The notes under the pieces are model-generated. The model was not told the DNA's origin. It worked only from the letters and a program-made list of their open reading frames with translations, and did no database searches. Shown here piece after piece: positions 1-6,914 of a stretch of 64,000 bases of DNA; position 1 is the first letter of the stretch; each line of letters opens with the position of its first letter. A program made the translations under genes and the position numbers. Location of the stretch: contig NZ_JAINVH010000013.1 of NCBI RefSeq assembly GCF_020400825.1, positions 151,165-215,164 of the forward strand, written 5' to 3'. Source of the stretch: Streptomyces sp. HPF1205. GTDB taxonomy: Bacteria > Actinomycetota > Actinomycetes > Streptomycetales > Streptomycetaceae.

Positions 1-184
1 GGGCGTACTGGCCCATCGACGGCGGCAGCGCCTCGTCGAGGTGCGGAAGCCTGTAGTCGAGGAGGTCGACCAGCTCGAACTCGGCATCCGAGCGCTTCGA
101 GGCGACATCCAGCACCCAGCGGGCCACGGCCTCGCCGTTACGGCCGGGGCGGGTGCTGCCCATGATGATACCGATCTTGGTCAT
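1..184 (-). CDS. NAD(P)H-dependent FMN reductase, N-terminal part
   Basis: The gene runs off the left edge; only the first 61 codons are present. The start is the ATG at 184-182, with GAAAGG about 8 bases upstream. The N-terminus (MTKIGIIMGSTRPGRNG) is the first beta-strand and phosphate-binding loop of flavodoxin-like NAD(P)H-dependent FMN reductases. In the family the enzyme uses NAD(P)H to reduce FMN or quinones in the cytoplasm, usually in redox stress. A promoter with an inverted repeat lies just upstream, so it is probably transcribed separately from the hydrolase gene behind it. Identity is clear from the loop motif; the substrate cannot be read from this fragment. Confidence 0.85.
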   Translation of the reverse strand, partial: MTKIGIIMGSTRPGRNGEAVARWVLDVASKRSDAEFELVDLLDYRLPHLDEALPPSMGQYA

Positions 185-230
185 ATCGGAACCTTTCGCA
201 GGGGTGGCCCGTGCCGCCCCAAAGTAATTG

Positions 231-269
231 ACTGTACAAGTAATCTACCATAGAAGTTGTCGAGTCAAG
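231..269 (-). promoter_or_regulatory. Candidate promoter and operator of the FMN reductase gene
   Basis: On the minus strand a TTGACT (268-263) or CTTGAC (269-264) -35 box precedes TAGATT (247-242) by 15-16 bases. Just downstream, about where transcription would start, is ACTTGTACAGT (241-231), centred on the palindrome TGTACA. This short stretch is AT-rich against a GC-rich background. A MarR/HxlR-type repressor site is my inference. Confidence 0.45.
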
Positions 270-393
270 TAAATTGGGTGCGCCGACCGAGCCCTCCGGT
301 CGCGGCGGGGACTTCGCGGAGGGCCTTGTCGCCTACGTGCACCGTGATCAGGTGCGAGCCCGATGGGAGCCGGCGTTCGGGTCGGCCCCTGGG

Positions 394-1239
394 TCAGCGG
401 TCGGCGGTGGAGCGTGCGGCCTGCTCGATCAGGCGCGTCACCGCGCCCGGCCGGGAGACCGAGACGGCGTGGGACGCCTTGATCTCGGTGGTGTGGGAGT
501 GGGCCCGCCGGGCCATGAAACGCTGTGCGGCGGCCGGGATGTTGAGGTCCTGGGTGGTCACCAGGTTCCAGGAGGGGATGGTCTTCCAGGCGGCCTCGGT
601 TGCCTCTTCTTCGAGGGCGGCCGCGGCGATGGGGCGCTGCGTGGCGGCCATCAGGTCGCTGACCCGCTCGGGGACGTCGGCGGCGAACTGGTGGTGGAAC
701 GCGTCGGTCTTGATGTAGAGGTCGGTCCCGGTTCCGCCTGTGGGCAGCGGGAAGGGCACGGCGTTCAGGACGGATCCCAGTGTGCTGCCGGGGAACTTGT
801 TGGACAGCCCCAGTGCGGTCTCACCCTTCTCGGGAGCGAAGGCGGCGATGTAGACCAGCGCCTTGACGTTCGGGTCGTCCGAGGCGGCTTCGCTGATCAC
901 GGCGCCGCCGTAGGAGTGGCCGGCGAGCACGACGGGCCCGTCGATGGTCTTGAGGAAGCTCTTGAGGTAGTCCGCGTCGTAGGTCAGGCCGCGCAGCGGG
1001 TTGGCGGGGGCGACCACCGGATAGCCGTCGTGGCGCAGGCGCTCGATCACGCCGTTCCAGCTGGAGGAGTCGGCGAAGGCGCCGTGCACCAGAACGACCG
1101 TGGGCTTGACCGACGGTTCGTCTCCGGCCGTGGCGTCGGCCGGAGACACGGAGGTGAGGGAGTAGGCGGCGACTGCGGCCACGGCCCCGGCGACGGCGAC
1201 GCGCTTGCGGGTGGGGCGGAGGGCGGTAGGGACGTTCAT
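394..1239 (-). CDS. Exported alpha/beta hydrolase (esterase-like)
   Basis: A 281-residue protein starting at the ATG at 1239, which has AAGGAG 8 bases upstream; an in-frame upstream start at 1299 has no such site. Residues 1-37 form a basic, hydrophobic, Ala-rich signal or anchor segment. The hydrolase fold follows: VVLVHGAFADSSSW near the oxyanion region, nucleophile elbow GHSYGG, and a C-terminal KASHAVSVSRP with the likely catalytic His. This is the EstC/salicylate-esterase-like branch of alpha/beta hydrolases. It is divergent from an OhrR-like regulator whose candidate operators lie between them, so peroxide or thiol-stress control is plausible. The true substrate is unknown. Confidence 0.85.
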   Translation of the reverse strand: MNVPTALRPTRKRVAVAGAVAAVAAYSLTSVSPADATAGDEPSVKPTVVLVHGAFADSSSWNGVIERLRHDGYPVVAPANPLRGLTYDADYLKSFLKTIDGPVVLAGHSYGGAVISEAASDDPNVKALVYIAAFAPEKGETALGLSNKFPGSTLGSVLNAVPFPLPTGGTGTDLYIKTDAFHHQFAADVPERVSDLMAATQRPIAAAALEEEATEAAWKTIPSWNLVTTQDLNIPAAAQRFMARRAHSHTTEIKASHAVSVSRPGAVTRLIEQAARSTADR

Positions 1240-1334
1240 GGCGGATCTCCTTGCGTGAGAGGCGGCGTGCCGGGACAGCCACCGGGCGATGTCCTCCACT
1301 CGGGGAGGACGAAGAGAAATCTAGCCTCCGCACT

Positions 1335-1363
1335 ACTTGTGTGCAAGTCTCTTGTGCACGAGA
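1335..1363. promoter_or_regulatory. Two tandem palindromes, candidate OhrR/MarR operators
   Basis: ACTTG-TGTG-CAAGT (1335-1348) is a perfect 5-bp-arm inverted repeat. It is followed at once by TCTCTTGTGCACGAGA (1348-1363), centred on GTGCAC with one mismatch in the arms. Both sit in the 227-bp divergent spacer between the hydrolase (minus) and the OhrR-like gene (plus), where an autoregulated MarR-family operator is expected. Sequence observed; the binding protein is inferred. Confidence 0.5.
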
Positions 1364-1466
1364 TAAATGGAGGCCAGTGTATGGTGTTTCTGTACATGGT
1401 GGCGCAATGTCCGAATTGACAGTGTTACGCCAGGTGGCGCGACGACCTGGACGCGAGGAGCCGACG

Positions 1467-1958
1467 ATGAGTGACCACACCAGTGCGACCGAGCAGCGTG
1501 ACCCCGTCCCGCTTCTGGACGATCACCTGTGCTTCACGCTGTACGCGGCCTCCCGCGCGATCACCGGTGCCTACCGGCCCCTGCTCGAGCCGCTCGGCCT
1601 CACCTATCCGCAGTACTTGGTGCTGGTCGTCCTCGGTGAGCACCGCACGGTGACCGTCAAGGAACTGGTGGCCCTCCTGCAGCTGGACTACGGGACCGTC
1701 ACCCCGCTGATCAAGCGCCTTGAGGCGAACGGCCTGCTCAAGCGGCAACGCCAGGCGGACGATGAGCGGGTGGTCCACGTCGAGCTCACCGCGGAGGGCC
1801 TCGCGGTGCACAGGCACCTGTCCGGCATCCCGCCCGTCATCGGGGAAGCGGTGGGGCTGACGCCGGATGAGATCGGCACGCTCCAGGACCTCGTGCGCCG
1901 CCTGACCGTCCATGTGAACCGTCACAACGCAGGCACCCCGGCGCGTAGGACGTCCTGA
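1467..1958 (+). CDS. OhrR-type MarR-family peroxide-sensing regulator
   Basis: A 163-residue protein; the ATG at 1467 is chosen over upstream in-frame starts because the domain begins right after it. Near residue 20 is LCFTLYAASRAITGAYRPLL, matching the OhrR N-terminal helix with its conserved sensing Cys (LCF). LGLTYPQYLVL and the winged helix with DERVVHVELT follow. OhrR proteins are dimeric repressors that release DNA when this Cys is oxidised by organic hydroperoxides. No ohr gene is adjacent; the divergent neighbour is an alpha/beta hydrolase, so the regulon may differ from the classical one. Tandem palindromes upstream are candidate operators. Confidence 0.85.
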   Translation: MSDHTSATEQRDPVPLLDDHLCFTLYAASRAITGAYRPLLEPLGLTYPQYLVLVVLGEHRTVTVKELVALLQLDYGTVTPLIKRLEANGLLKRQRQADDERVVHVELTAEGLAVHRHLSGIPPVIGEAVGLTPDEIGTLQDLVRRLTVHVNRHNAGTPARRTS

Positions 1959-2073
1959 CCCCTGGGCCCCGGCGGAGGCTCGCTCGCCGCCCGCACCCGT
2001 CAGGACCGGTGGTGGTGCTCCGTACCGCGTGTGCGTACGGCGGCCCCGGGGCCGAGCGTCGGGCGGCGGTCTG

Positions 2074-2096
2074 CCGTCGACTGCCACCGTCGACGG
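2074..2096. terminator. Hairpin between convergent regulator genes
   Basis: CCGTCGAC, a 7-base loop, then GTCGACGG: a perfect 8-bp stem between the stop of the OhrR-like gene (1958) and the stop of the minus-strand MarR gene (2108). It probably serves as a bidirectional terminator. There is no U-tract, as is common in Streptomyces. Confidence 0.45.
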
Positions 2097-2107
2097 GACA
2101 GGGCTCG

Positions 2108-2572
2108 TCAGGTGGCGATGTTCCGCAGCGCAGCGGCGAGTTTTTTGAGGTCCAGACCTTTCAGGTGATCCAGGAAGTGACGGCGCACCGCGGCCAGATT
2201 GGCCGGCCACGCCTGTTCGAGACGGGCGAAGCCCTCCTCGGTGAGGACGGCGTCGGCCCCACGAGCGTCACGGTCCGATTTGACGCGCCGGACGAGTCCC
2301 TGACCTTCGAGCCGGGTGACCAGGCGCGTCATACCGCTGAGGGACATCTCGACCGCCGCGGCGAGATCACTCATGCGAAGTTTGCGATCCTCGGCCTCGG
2401 AGAGATGCGCGAGAGCCAGATATTCGGCCAAAGACAGGTGCTGCTCGCGCATCATGTCGGCGTCCATGGCACGAGGCAGAGCGTAGATGACGCGACTCAG
2501 TGCCCTCACCACGGCCTCTTCGTCCGCGGTGAGGGGCTTCGCTGCTTCCGGTCGCCCTGCAGTGCCTGCCAT
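2108..2572 (-). CDS. MarR-family transcriptional regulator
   Basis: A 154-residue winged-helix protein. The ATG at 2572 (GGGGAG two bases upstream) is preferred to a GTG at 2647 that has no obvious binding site. HLSLAEYLALAHLSEAEDRKLRMSDLA leads into the recognition helix MSLSGMTRLVTRLEGQGLV and a wing with SDRDARGADAVLTEEG, all standard for MarR. No sensing Cys of the OhrR type is present. It is followed by an XRE-cupin regulator gene on the same strand 78 bp upstream. Target genes are not evident from the context. Confidence 0.88.
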   Translation of the reverse strand: MAGTAGRPEAAKPLTADEEAVVRALSRVIYALPRAMDADMMREQHLSLAEYLALAHLSEAEDRKLRMSDLAAAVEMSLSGMTRLVTRLEGQGLVRRVKSDRDARGADAVLTEEGFARLEQAWPANLAAVRRHFLDHLKGLDLKKLAAALRNIAT

Positions 2573-2650
2573 TGCTCCCCGTTTTCCGCTCGCCGAAGGG
2601 ACCGGTGAAGAGGTTACCGGCGAAGTGCCGACCGGGTCGGCCAACACTTG

Positions 2651-3253
2651 CTACCGGGCCCTGGGGCCGGGGGCGGGCGGGGTGCGCGGTCGCAGGCGCT
2701 CTCCCTGCGGCCCGAACATGATCAGGTACTCGACCGGGCCGCTGCCGGCGTTCGCGACCCCGTGGGGATCGCGGGTGTCGAACTCGGCGACGTCCCCGGC
2801 ACTCAGGACGAGGTCCTGGTCGCCGAGTGCGAGCCACAGCCGCCCGTACAGGACGCACAGCCATTCCCATCCGTCGTGGGAGGCCTGCCGGGGCCGGGCG
2901 GGCGGCTCCTGGACGGCGGGCAGGACGTGTTTGTGGGCGTGCAGGCCCCCCACGTACCGGGTCAGCGGCAGCACCGCCTTGTCGTCGCCGAAACGCTGGA
3001 GCGCGGAGGCGCGGGGCTCGGCGGCGGGAGCGGTGCCGGCCAGCTCGTCCAGAGAGACGCCGTACTCCTTCGCCAATCGCAGCACCACTTCCAGGGTGGG
3101 CTTGCGTCGGCCGGTCTCGATCCGCGACAGCGTGCTCGGGGAGATGCCGGTCGCGCGGCTGACGCCGGTGAGCGTGGAGCCGCGGTGTTCGCGTGCGGCC
3201 CGCAGCCGGGGGCCCATCGCCGCCGGCGTGCCGGCCACGTCGTCGCCTGTCAC
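2651..3253 (-). CDS. XRE-family regulator with C-terminal cupin domain
   Basis: About 200 residues, from a GTG at 3253 (an internal ATG at 3217 is the alternative). The N-terminal helix-turn-helix includes TGISPSTLSRIETGRRKPTL; the C-terminal half is a small beta-barrel with WEWLCVLYGRLWLALGDQD and GDVAEFDTRDPHGVAN, the double-stranded beta-helix of cupin_2 proteins. XRE-cupin regulators usually sense a small ligand with the cupin and control adjacent catabolic or detoxifying genes. Here the divergent neighbour is an epoxide-hydrolase-like enzyme, and a perfect 15-bp inverted repeat lies between them, so local control is likely. Confidence 0.88.
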   Translation of the reverse strand: MTGDDVAGTPAAMGPRLRAAREHRGSTLTGVSRATGISPSTLSRIETGRRKPTLEVVLRLAKEYGVSLDELAGTAPAAEPRASALQRFGDDKAVLPLTRYVGGLHAHKHVLPAVQEPPARPRQASHDGWEWLCVLYGRLWLALGDQDLVLSAGDVAEFDTRDPHGVANAGSGPVEYLIMFGPQGERLRPRTPPAPGPRAR

Positions 3254-3302
3254 CCGCTCTGCCCCTTTCGGACGTGCCGCTTCACCATCCTGTCCTGCAA
3301 GT

Positions 3303-3317
3303 TTGCCAGCGTGGCAA
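3303..3317. promoter_or_regulatory. Inverted repeat, candidate XRE-cupin operator
   Basis: TTGCCA-GCG-TGGCAA is a perfect inverted repeat. It sits in the 143-bp spacer between the XRE-cupin gene (minus, start 3253) and the epoxide hydrolase gene (plus, start 3397), with CTTGC-like sequence flanking both arms. This is where a regulator controlling both promoters would bind. Confidence 0.55.
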
Positions 3318-3396
3318 GGGTTGTCGCGGTGGACGGTCGCCGCGCCGCATGATCGATGCGTACCCCGCGTCCACCCGCGAACCGGGAGAAGATCCC

Positions 3397-4383
3397 ATGC
3401 AGCCCGAGCCGTCCGCCGCACTCCGCCACCGCACCGTCGAGGCCCCTGCCGGGCGCCTGCATCTGGTCGAGCAGGGCACCGGCCCGCTGGTCCTGCTCGT
3501 GCACGGCTTCCCCGAGTCCTGGTACTCCTGGCGCCGCCAGCTCCCGGCCCTCGCCGCGGCCGGCTACCGGGCGGTGGCGCTCGACGTGCGCGGCTACGGC
3601 CGCTCCTCCAAGCCCGCGCGGACCGATGCCTACCGGATGCTGGACCTGGTGGAGGACAACGTCGCCCTCGTGCACGCCCTCGGCGAGGAGGACGCGGTGG
3701 TCGTCGGCCACGACTGGGGCTCCAACATCGCCGCCACCTCCGCCCTGCTCCACCCCGAGGTCTTCCGGGCCGTCGGCCTGCTGAGCGTCCCGTACGCGCC
3801 ACCCGGCGGCCCCCGCCCCACCGACGTCTTCGGCCGGATCGGCGGCCCCGAGCAGGAGTTCTACGTCTCGTACTTCCAGGAGCCCGGCCGTGCCGAGACG
3901 GAGATCGAGCCTGACGTGCGGGGCTGGCTCGCGGGCTTCTACGCCGCCCTGTCCGCCGACACCATGCCCGCCCAGGGCGAACCCGACCCGCACTTCGTCG
4001 CCCACGGCGGCCGGCTGCGTGACCGTTTTCCCGCCGGCATCCTCCCGGCCTGGCTGGCCGAGGACGACCTCGACGTCTACGCCGGGGAGTTCGAGCGCAC
4101 GGGTCTGACGGGCGCCCTCAACCGCTACCGCAACATGGACCGCGACTGGGAGGACCTCGCCCCCCACCGCGGAGCCCCGATCAAGCAGCCGTCCCTGTTC
4201 ATCGGCGGCGCCCTGGACGCCTCCACGACCTGGATGTCCGACGCCATCGACGCCTTCCCCACCACCCTCCCCGGCCTGACCGCCTCCCACCTCGTAGAGG
4301 GCTGCGGTCACTGGATCCAGCAGGAACGCCCCGAGGAGGTCAACCGTCTGCTGACCGGCTGGCTCACCACCCTCACGGGTTGA
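3397..4383 (+). CDS. Alpha/beta-fold epoxide hydrolase
   Basis: A 328-residue cytoplasmic hydrolase from the ATG at 3397, with GGGAGAAG just upstream. It shows the HGFPESWYSWRRQ oxyanion loop, DVRGYGRSSKP, and the nucleophile elbow VVGHDWGSN, where Asp replaces Ser. That Asp is the hallmark of soluble epoxide hydrolases and haloalkane dehalogenases. The C-terminal GCGHWIQQERPEEVN carries the catalytic His. HGFPE and the wide cap region favour epoxide hydrolase. In the family the Asp forms an ester with the epoxide carbon, which water then cleaves to give a diol. Probably controlled by the divergent XRE-cupin regulator. Confidence 0.88.
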   Translation: MQPEPSAALRHRTVEAPAGRLHLVEQGTGPLVLLVHGFPESWYSWRRQLPALAAAGYRAVALDVRGYGRSSKPARTDAYRMLDLVEDNVALVHALGEEDAVVVGHDWGSNIAATSALLHPEVFRAVGLLSVPYAPPGGPRPTDVFGRIGGPEQEFYVSYFQEPGRAETEIEPDVRGWLAGFYAALSADTMPAQGEPDPHFVAHGGRLRDRFPAGILPAWLAEDDLDVYAGEFERTGLTGALNRYRNMDRDWEDLAPHRGAPIKQPSLFIGGALDASTTWMSDAIDAFPTTLPGLTASHLVEGCGHWIQQERPEEVNRLLTGWLTTLTG

Positions 4384-4687
4384 ACCGCCGGGCGCGGCCG
4401 GGGTTTCCGCACACGCAACAGGTCGGCCCGCGTACCCGAGCGCAGCGGCTACGGCCGGGTGCCGCATACCCGCGACTGGACCGGGTTGCACGGCCGATGC
4501 GCGTACTGCCCTGGTACCCAGGGGCGGACGGACCGGGACCCGAACCGGCGACCGGGGCCGGAACCGCGGACCCGGCCGCCGGTGCGGTCGGTCGGCCGGT
4601 GAACGGCGTGTCCGGCCCGGCGTCCGGTTCCTGAGACGTTTCCCGTCTTCGTGAACCGCGCGCGCACGCGCGGCAATAGAGGGAGTG
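4384..4687. other. Intergenic region before the sigma/ABC operon
   Basis: About 300 bp with no convincing gene. A short hairpin CCGCGCG-CGCA-CGCGCGG ends roughly 15 bases before the sigma-factor start and could hide or shape the ribosome binding site. I see no clear ECF-type -35/-10 pair. Confidence 0.4.
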
Positions 4688-5272
4688 ATGGACGACGACG
4701 AGCTGATCGCCCGCCTGGCCGGCGGTGACGAGAGCGCGCTCCGCGAGCTGTTCGGCCGGCATGCGCCGTGGCTGGCGGCCCGGTTGCGCACGGCGCTGCC
4801 GGCCCAGGATGTCGAGGACGTGATGCAGGAGACGTTCCTGGCGGTCTGGCGCAGTGCGCGGGACTACCGTCCGCAGGGATCGGCGGGCGGCTGGCTCTGG
4901 GTGATAGCCCGCCGGCAGGCCGCCGGGTGGCTGCGCCACCACGGCCATGACGCGAGCCCGGTCGACACCGCCGCGCTCGACGACACCGCTCTCGACGGAG
5001 CCCTGGCGGCGGCCGGACGGGCTGCCGCCCGGGACCCGATGGAGGCCGTGATGGCGCGGACCGACCTGGCCGCCGCCCTGGCGGTGCTCGGCCCGCAGGG
5101 CAGCCCCGAGCGGGAGGTGTGGCGGCTGCTGTACGTGGAGGATCAGCCGGTCGCGCAGGTGGCGCGGGCGATGGGTGTGCCCCAGGGCACGGTCAAGAGC
5201 CGGGCCCACCGGGTGCGGCGGTTGATGAGGACGGCGCTGGTCGGGCGTGCGGCGCAGGAGGAGGGACTGTGA
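4688..5272 (+). CDS. ECF-type RNA polymerase sigma factor
   Basis: A 194-residue sigma-70-family protein. The ATG at 4688 has AGAGGGAG directly upstream and is preferred to the GTG one codon earlier. Region 2 includes DVEDVMQETFLAVWRSARDYR and GGWLWVIARRQAA; region 4 includes QPVAQVARAMGVPQGTVKSRAHR. No region 1.1 or region 3, as expected for ECF factors. Its stop overlaps the start of the next gene by 4 bp (GTGA). It heads a five-gene operon with a membrane protein and an ABC transporter, so it probably activates this transporter operon in response to a membrane or export signal. Confidence 0.9.
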   Translation: MDDDELIARLAGGDESALRELFGRHAPWLAARLRTALPAQDVEDVMQETFLAVWRSARDYRPQGSAGGWLWVIARRQAAGWLRHHGHDASPVDTAALDDTALDGALAAAGRAAARDPMEAVMARTDLAAALAVLGPQGSPEREVWRLLYVEDQPVAQVARAMGVPQGTVKSRAHRVRRLMRTALVGRAAQEEGL

Positions 5273-6174
5273 GGGAGGCGCCCCATGACGCGGACGGTAC
5301 GGGTCCGGGCGGCACTGCTGAGGGCGGTAGGGCTTCCGAGGGTCCGGACGGCGTGGCCTCGGACGGCGGCCGCCCTGGCGACATGACCGCGGATGGTACG
5401 ACGTCGGACGGCGTGGCCCCGGGCGTCGTGCGCTCGGGCGGCACGAGTCCGGGCGCCGTGTCGCCGGGTCGCACGGTTCCGGACGTCGCGGACCTGGGCG
5501 GTGTCGACCTCGACCGGGTGTGGGTGGGCGTGGCCGCTCGGGTGTGGCGGCGCGAACCCGGGTGGGCCGAGCGCCTGGCGGCCCGGCTGCTGCGCTCGCC
5601 CGGGCTGGCCCGGGCGCTGCTGACCACACCTTCGCTGCTGCTGCCATGGCTGGTCGCCACTGTGGTGGTGTTCGCCGCCGGGGCCGCGGCGACCGCCGGG
5701 ACCGGGCAGCCGGTGGTGGCGCTGGCCGCGCCGGGGCTGGCGGGGGCCGCGGTCGCGTACTCGTACGGTCCCGGACTCGACCCGGCCTGGGAGCTGTCGC
5801 GCACCATGGCGGTCAGCGACCGGATGGTGCTGCTGGCCCGGGTCCTCGCGGTCTTCGCGGTCAACGCCCTGCTGGCCTCGATCGCCTCGGCGGTGTCGCC
5901 GGCCGCGGCGGGCATCGCGTTCGGCTGGCTGGTGCCGATGGCCGCCGTATCGGCCCTCGCCCTGGCCGTGGCCACCGTGACCGAGTCGGCGAACCGCGGG
6001 GTCGGAGCCGCCCTCGCCGCCTGGACGATCACCGTGACGGGGAGCCGGTCCGCCACCGGGCAGTTCGCGGCCGCCGTCACCCGATCCGCCCTCGTCCTTC
6101 CGTATCTGGCGATCGCCGCCTGCTGCGTCGCCGTCGTACTGCACTCCACCAGGACCACGAAGGGAACCCGGTGA
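5269..6174 (+). CDS. Multi-pass membrane protein, possible anti-sigma or ABC subunit
   Basis: A 301-residue protein from a GTG at 5269 overlapping the sigma stop, with AGGAGGAGG upstream. The first ~75 residues are polar, Gly/Ser/Thr/Asp-rich and low in complexity. After an amphipathic stretch (WAERLAARLLRSPGLARALL) there are about six hydrophobic segments from residue ~120 to the end. It lacks the His-Cys-Cys zinc motif of ZAS anti-sigma factors. Its position right after an ECF gene suggests it restrains that factor; its topology would equally fit an ABC-2-type permease partner. The function is inferred from position only. Confidence 0.75.
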   Translation: MREAPHDADGTGPGGTAEGGRASEGPDGVASDGGRPGDMTADGTTSDGVAPGVVRSGGTSPGAVSPGRTVPDVADLGGVDLDRVWVGVAARVWRREPGWAERLAARLLRSPGLARALLTTPSLLLPWLVATVVVFAAGAAATAGTGQPVVALAAPGLAGAAVAYSYGPGLDPAWELSRTMAVSDRMVLLARVLAVFAVNALLASIASAVSPAAAGIAFGWLVPMAAVSALALAVATVTESANRGVGAALAAWTITVTGSRSATGQFAAAVTRSALVLPYLAIAACCVAVVLHSTRTTKGTR

Positions 6175-6914
6175 ACATCGAGATCACTGACCTGACCAGG
6201 CGGTTCGGCCGCACCCGGGCCGTGGACGGCGTGGACCTCAGGACGGGGACCGGCGTGTTCGGCCTGCTGGGCCCCAACGGCGCCGGCAAGACCTCGCTGC
6301 TGCGGATGCTGGCCACGGTCATCCCGCCGAGCTCCGGCAGCATGCGCCTGCTGGAGCGGGACCCGTCCGCGCACGGACCGCGCCGGGAGATCCGGCGCAG
6401 GCTGGGCTATCTGCCGCAGAACCTCGGCTACTACCCCGGGTTCACCGTGGTGGACTTCGTCGAGTACTTCGCCCTGCTCAAGGAGATGCCACCTCGCCAG
6501 GTGCCCAAGGCGGTCGCAGCCGCGGTGGAACGGGTCGGTCTGGGCGGCAAGGCCAAGGCGAAGCTGCGCACCCTGTCGGGCGGGATGCTGCGCCGGGCCG
6601 GGATCGCGCAGGCGATCGTCAACGAGCCGGAACTCCTGCTCTTCGACGAGCCGACGGCCGGGCTCGACCCGGAGCAGCGCGTCGAATTCCGGTCGCTGAT
6701 ACGGGAGTTGGGACAGGAATCGACGGTCGTTGTCAGCACCCACCTGGTCGAGGACGTGGGCGCCGCCTGCGCCGAGGTCGCGCTGATGCACCAGGGCAGG
6801 GTCGCCTTCCAGGGCACCCCCGACGAACTCGTCGCCCGCGGCAGGGACCACGGCACCGGCGACGCGCCACTGGAGCGCGGTTACAGCGCGGTCCTCGCGG
6901 CGGCGCGGGCATGA
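6171..6914 (+). CDS. ABC transporter ATP-binding protein
   Basis: A 247-residue ATPase from a GTG at 6171 that overlaps the upstream stop by 4 bp. All NBD motifs are present: Walker A GPNGAGKTS (residues ~38-46), Q-loop GYLPQNLGYYPGFTV, signature LSGGMLRRAGIAQ, Walker B LLLFDEPTAGLDP and the H-loop VVVSTHLVED. This is the CcmA/ABC-2 export branch typical of drug, lipid or peptide exporters. It pairs with the two membrane proteins encoded immediately downstream. The cargo is unknown. Confidence 0.93.
   Translation: MNIEITDLTRRFGRTRAVDGVDLRTGTGVFGLLGPNGAGKTSLLRMLATVIPPSSGSMRLLERDPSAHGPRREIRRRLGYLPQNLGYYPGFTVVDFVEYFALLKEMPPRQVPKAVAAAVERVGLGGKAKAKLRTLSGGMLRRAGIAQAIVNEPELLLFDEPTAGLDPEQRVEFRSLIRELGQESTVVVSTHLVEDVGAACAEVALMHQGRVAFQGTPDELVARGRDHGTGDAPLERGYSAVLAAARA

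Noticed and set aside
274..1419. Long plus-strand open frame opposite the alpha/beta hydrolase
   Set aside because: It is the GC-skew shadow of the minus-strand gene: Gly/Val-rich, no domain, no binding site.
5143..6144. Gly/Arg/His-rich minus-strand ORF opposite the membrane protein
   Set aside because: Antisense to a well-supported operon gene with 4-bp overlaps at both ends; composition is shadow-like.
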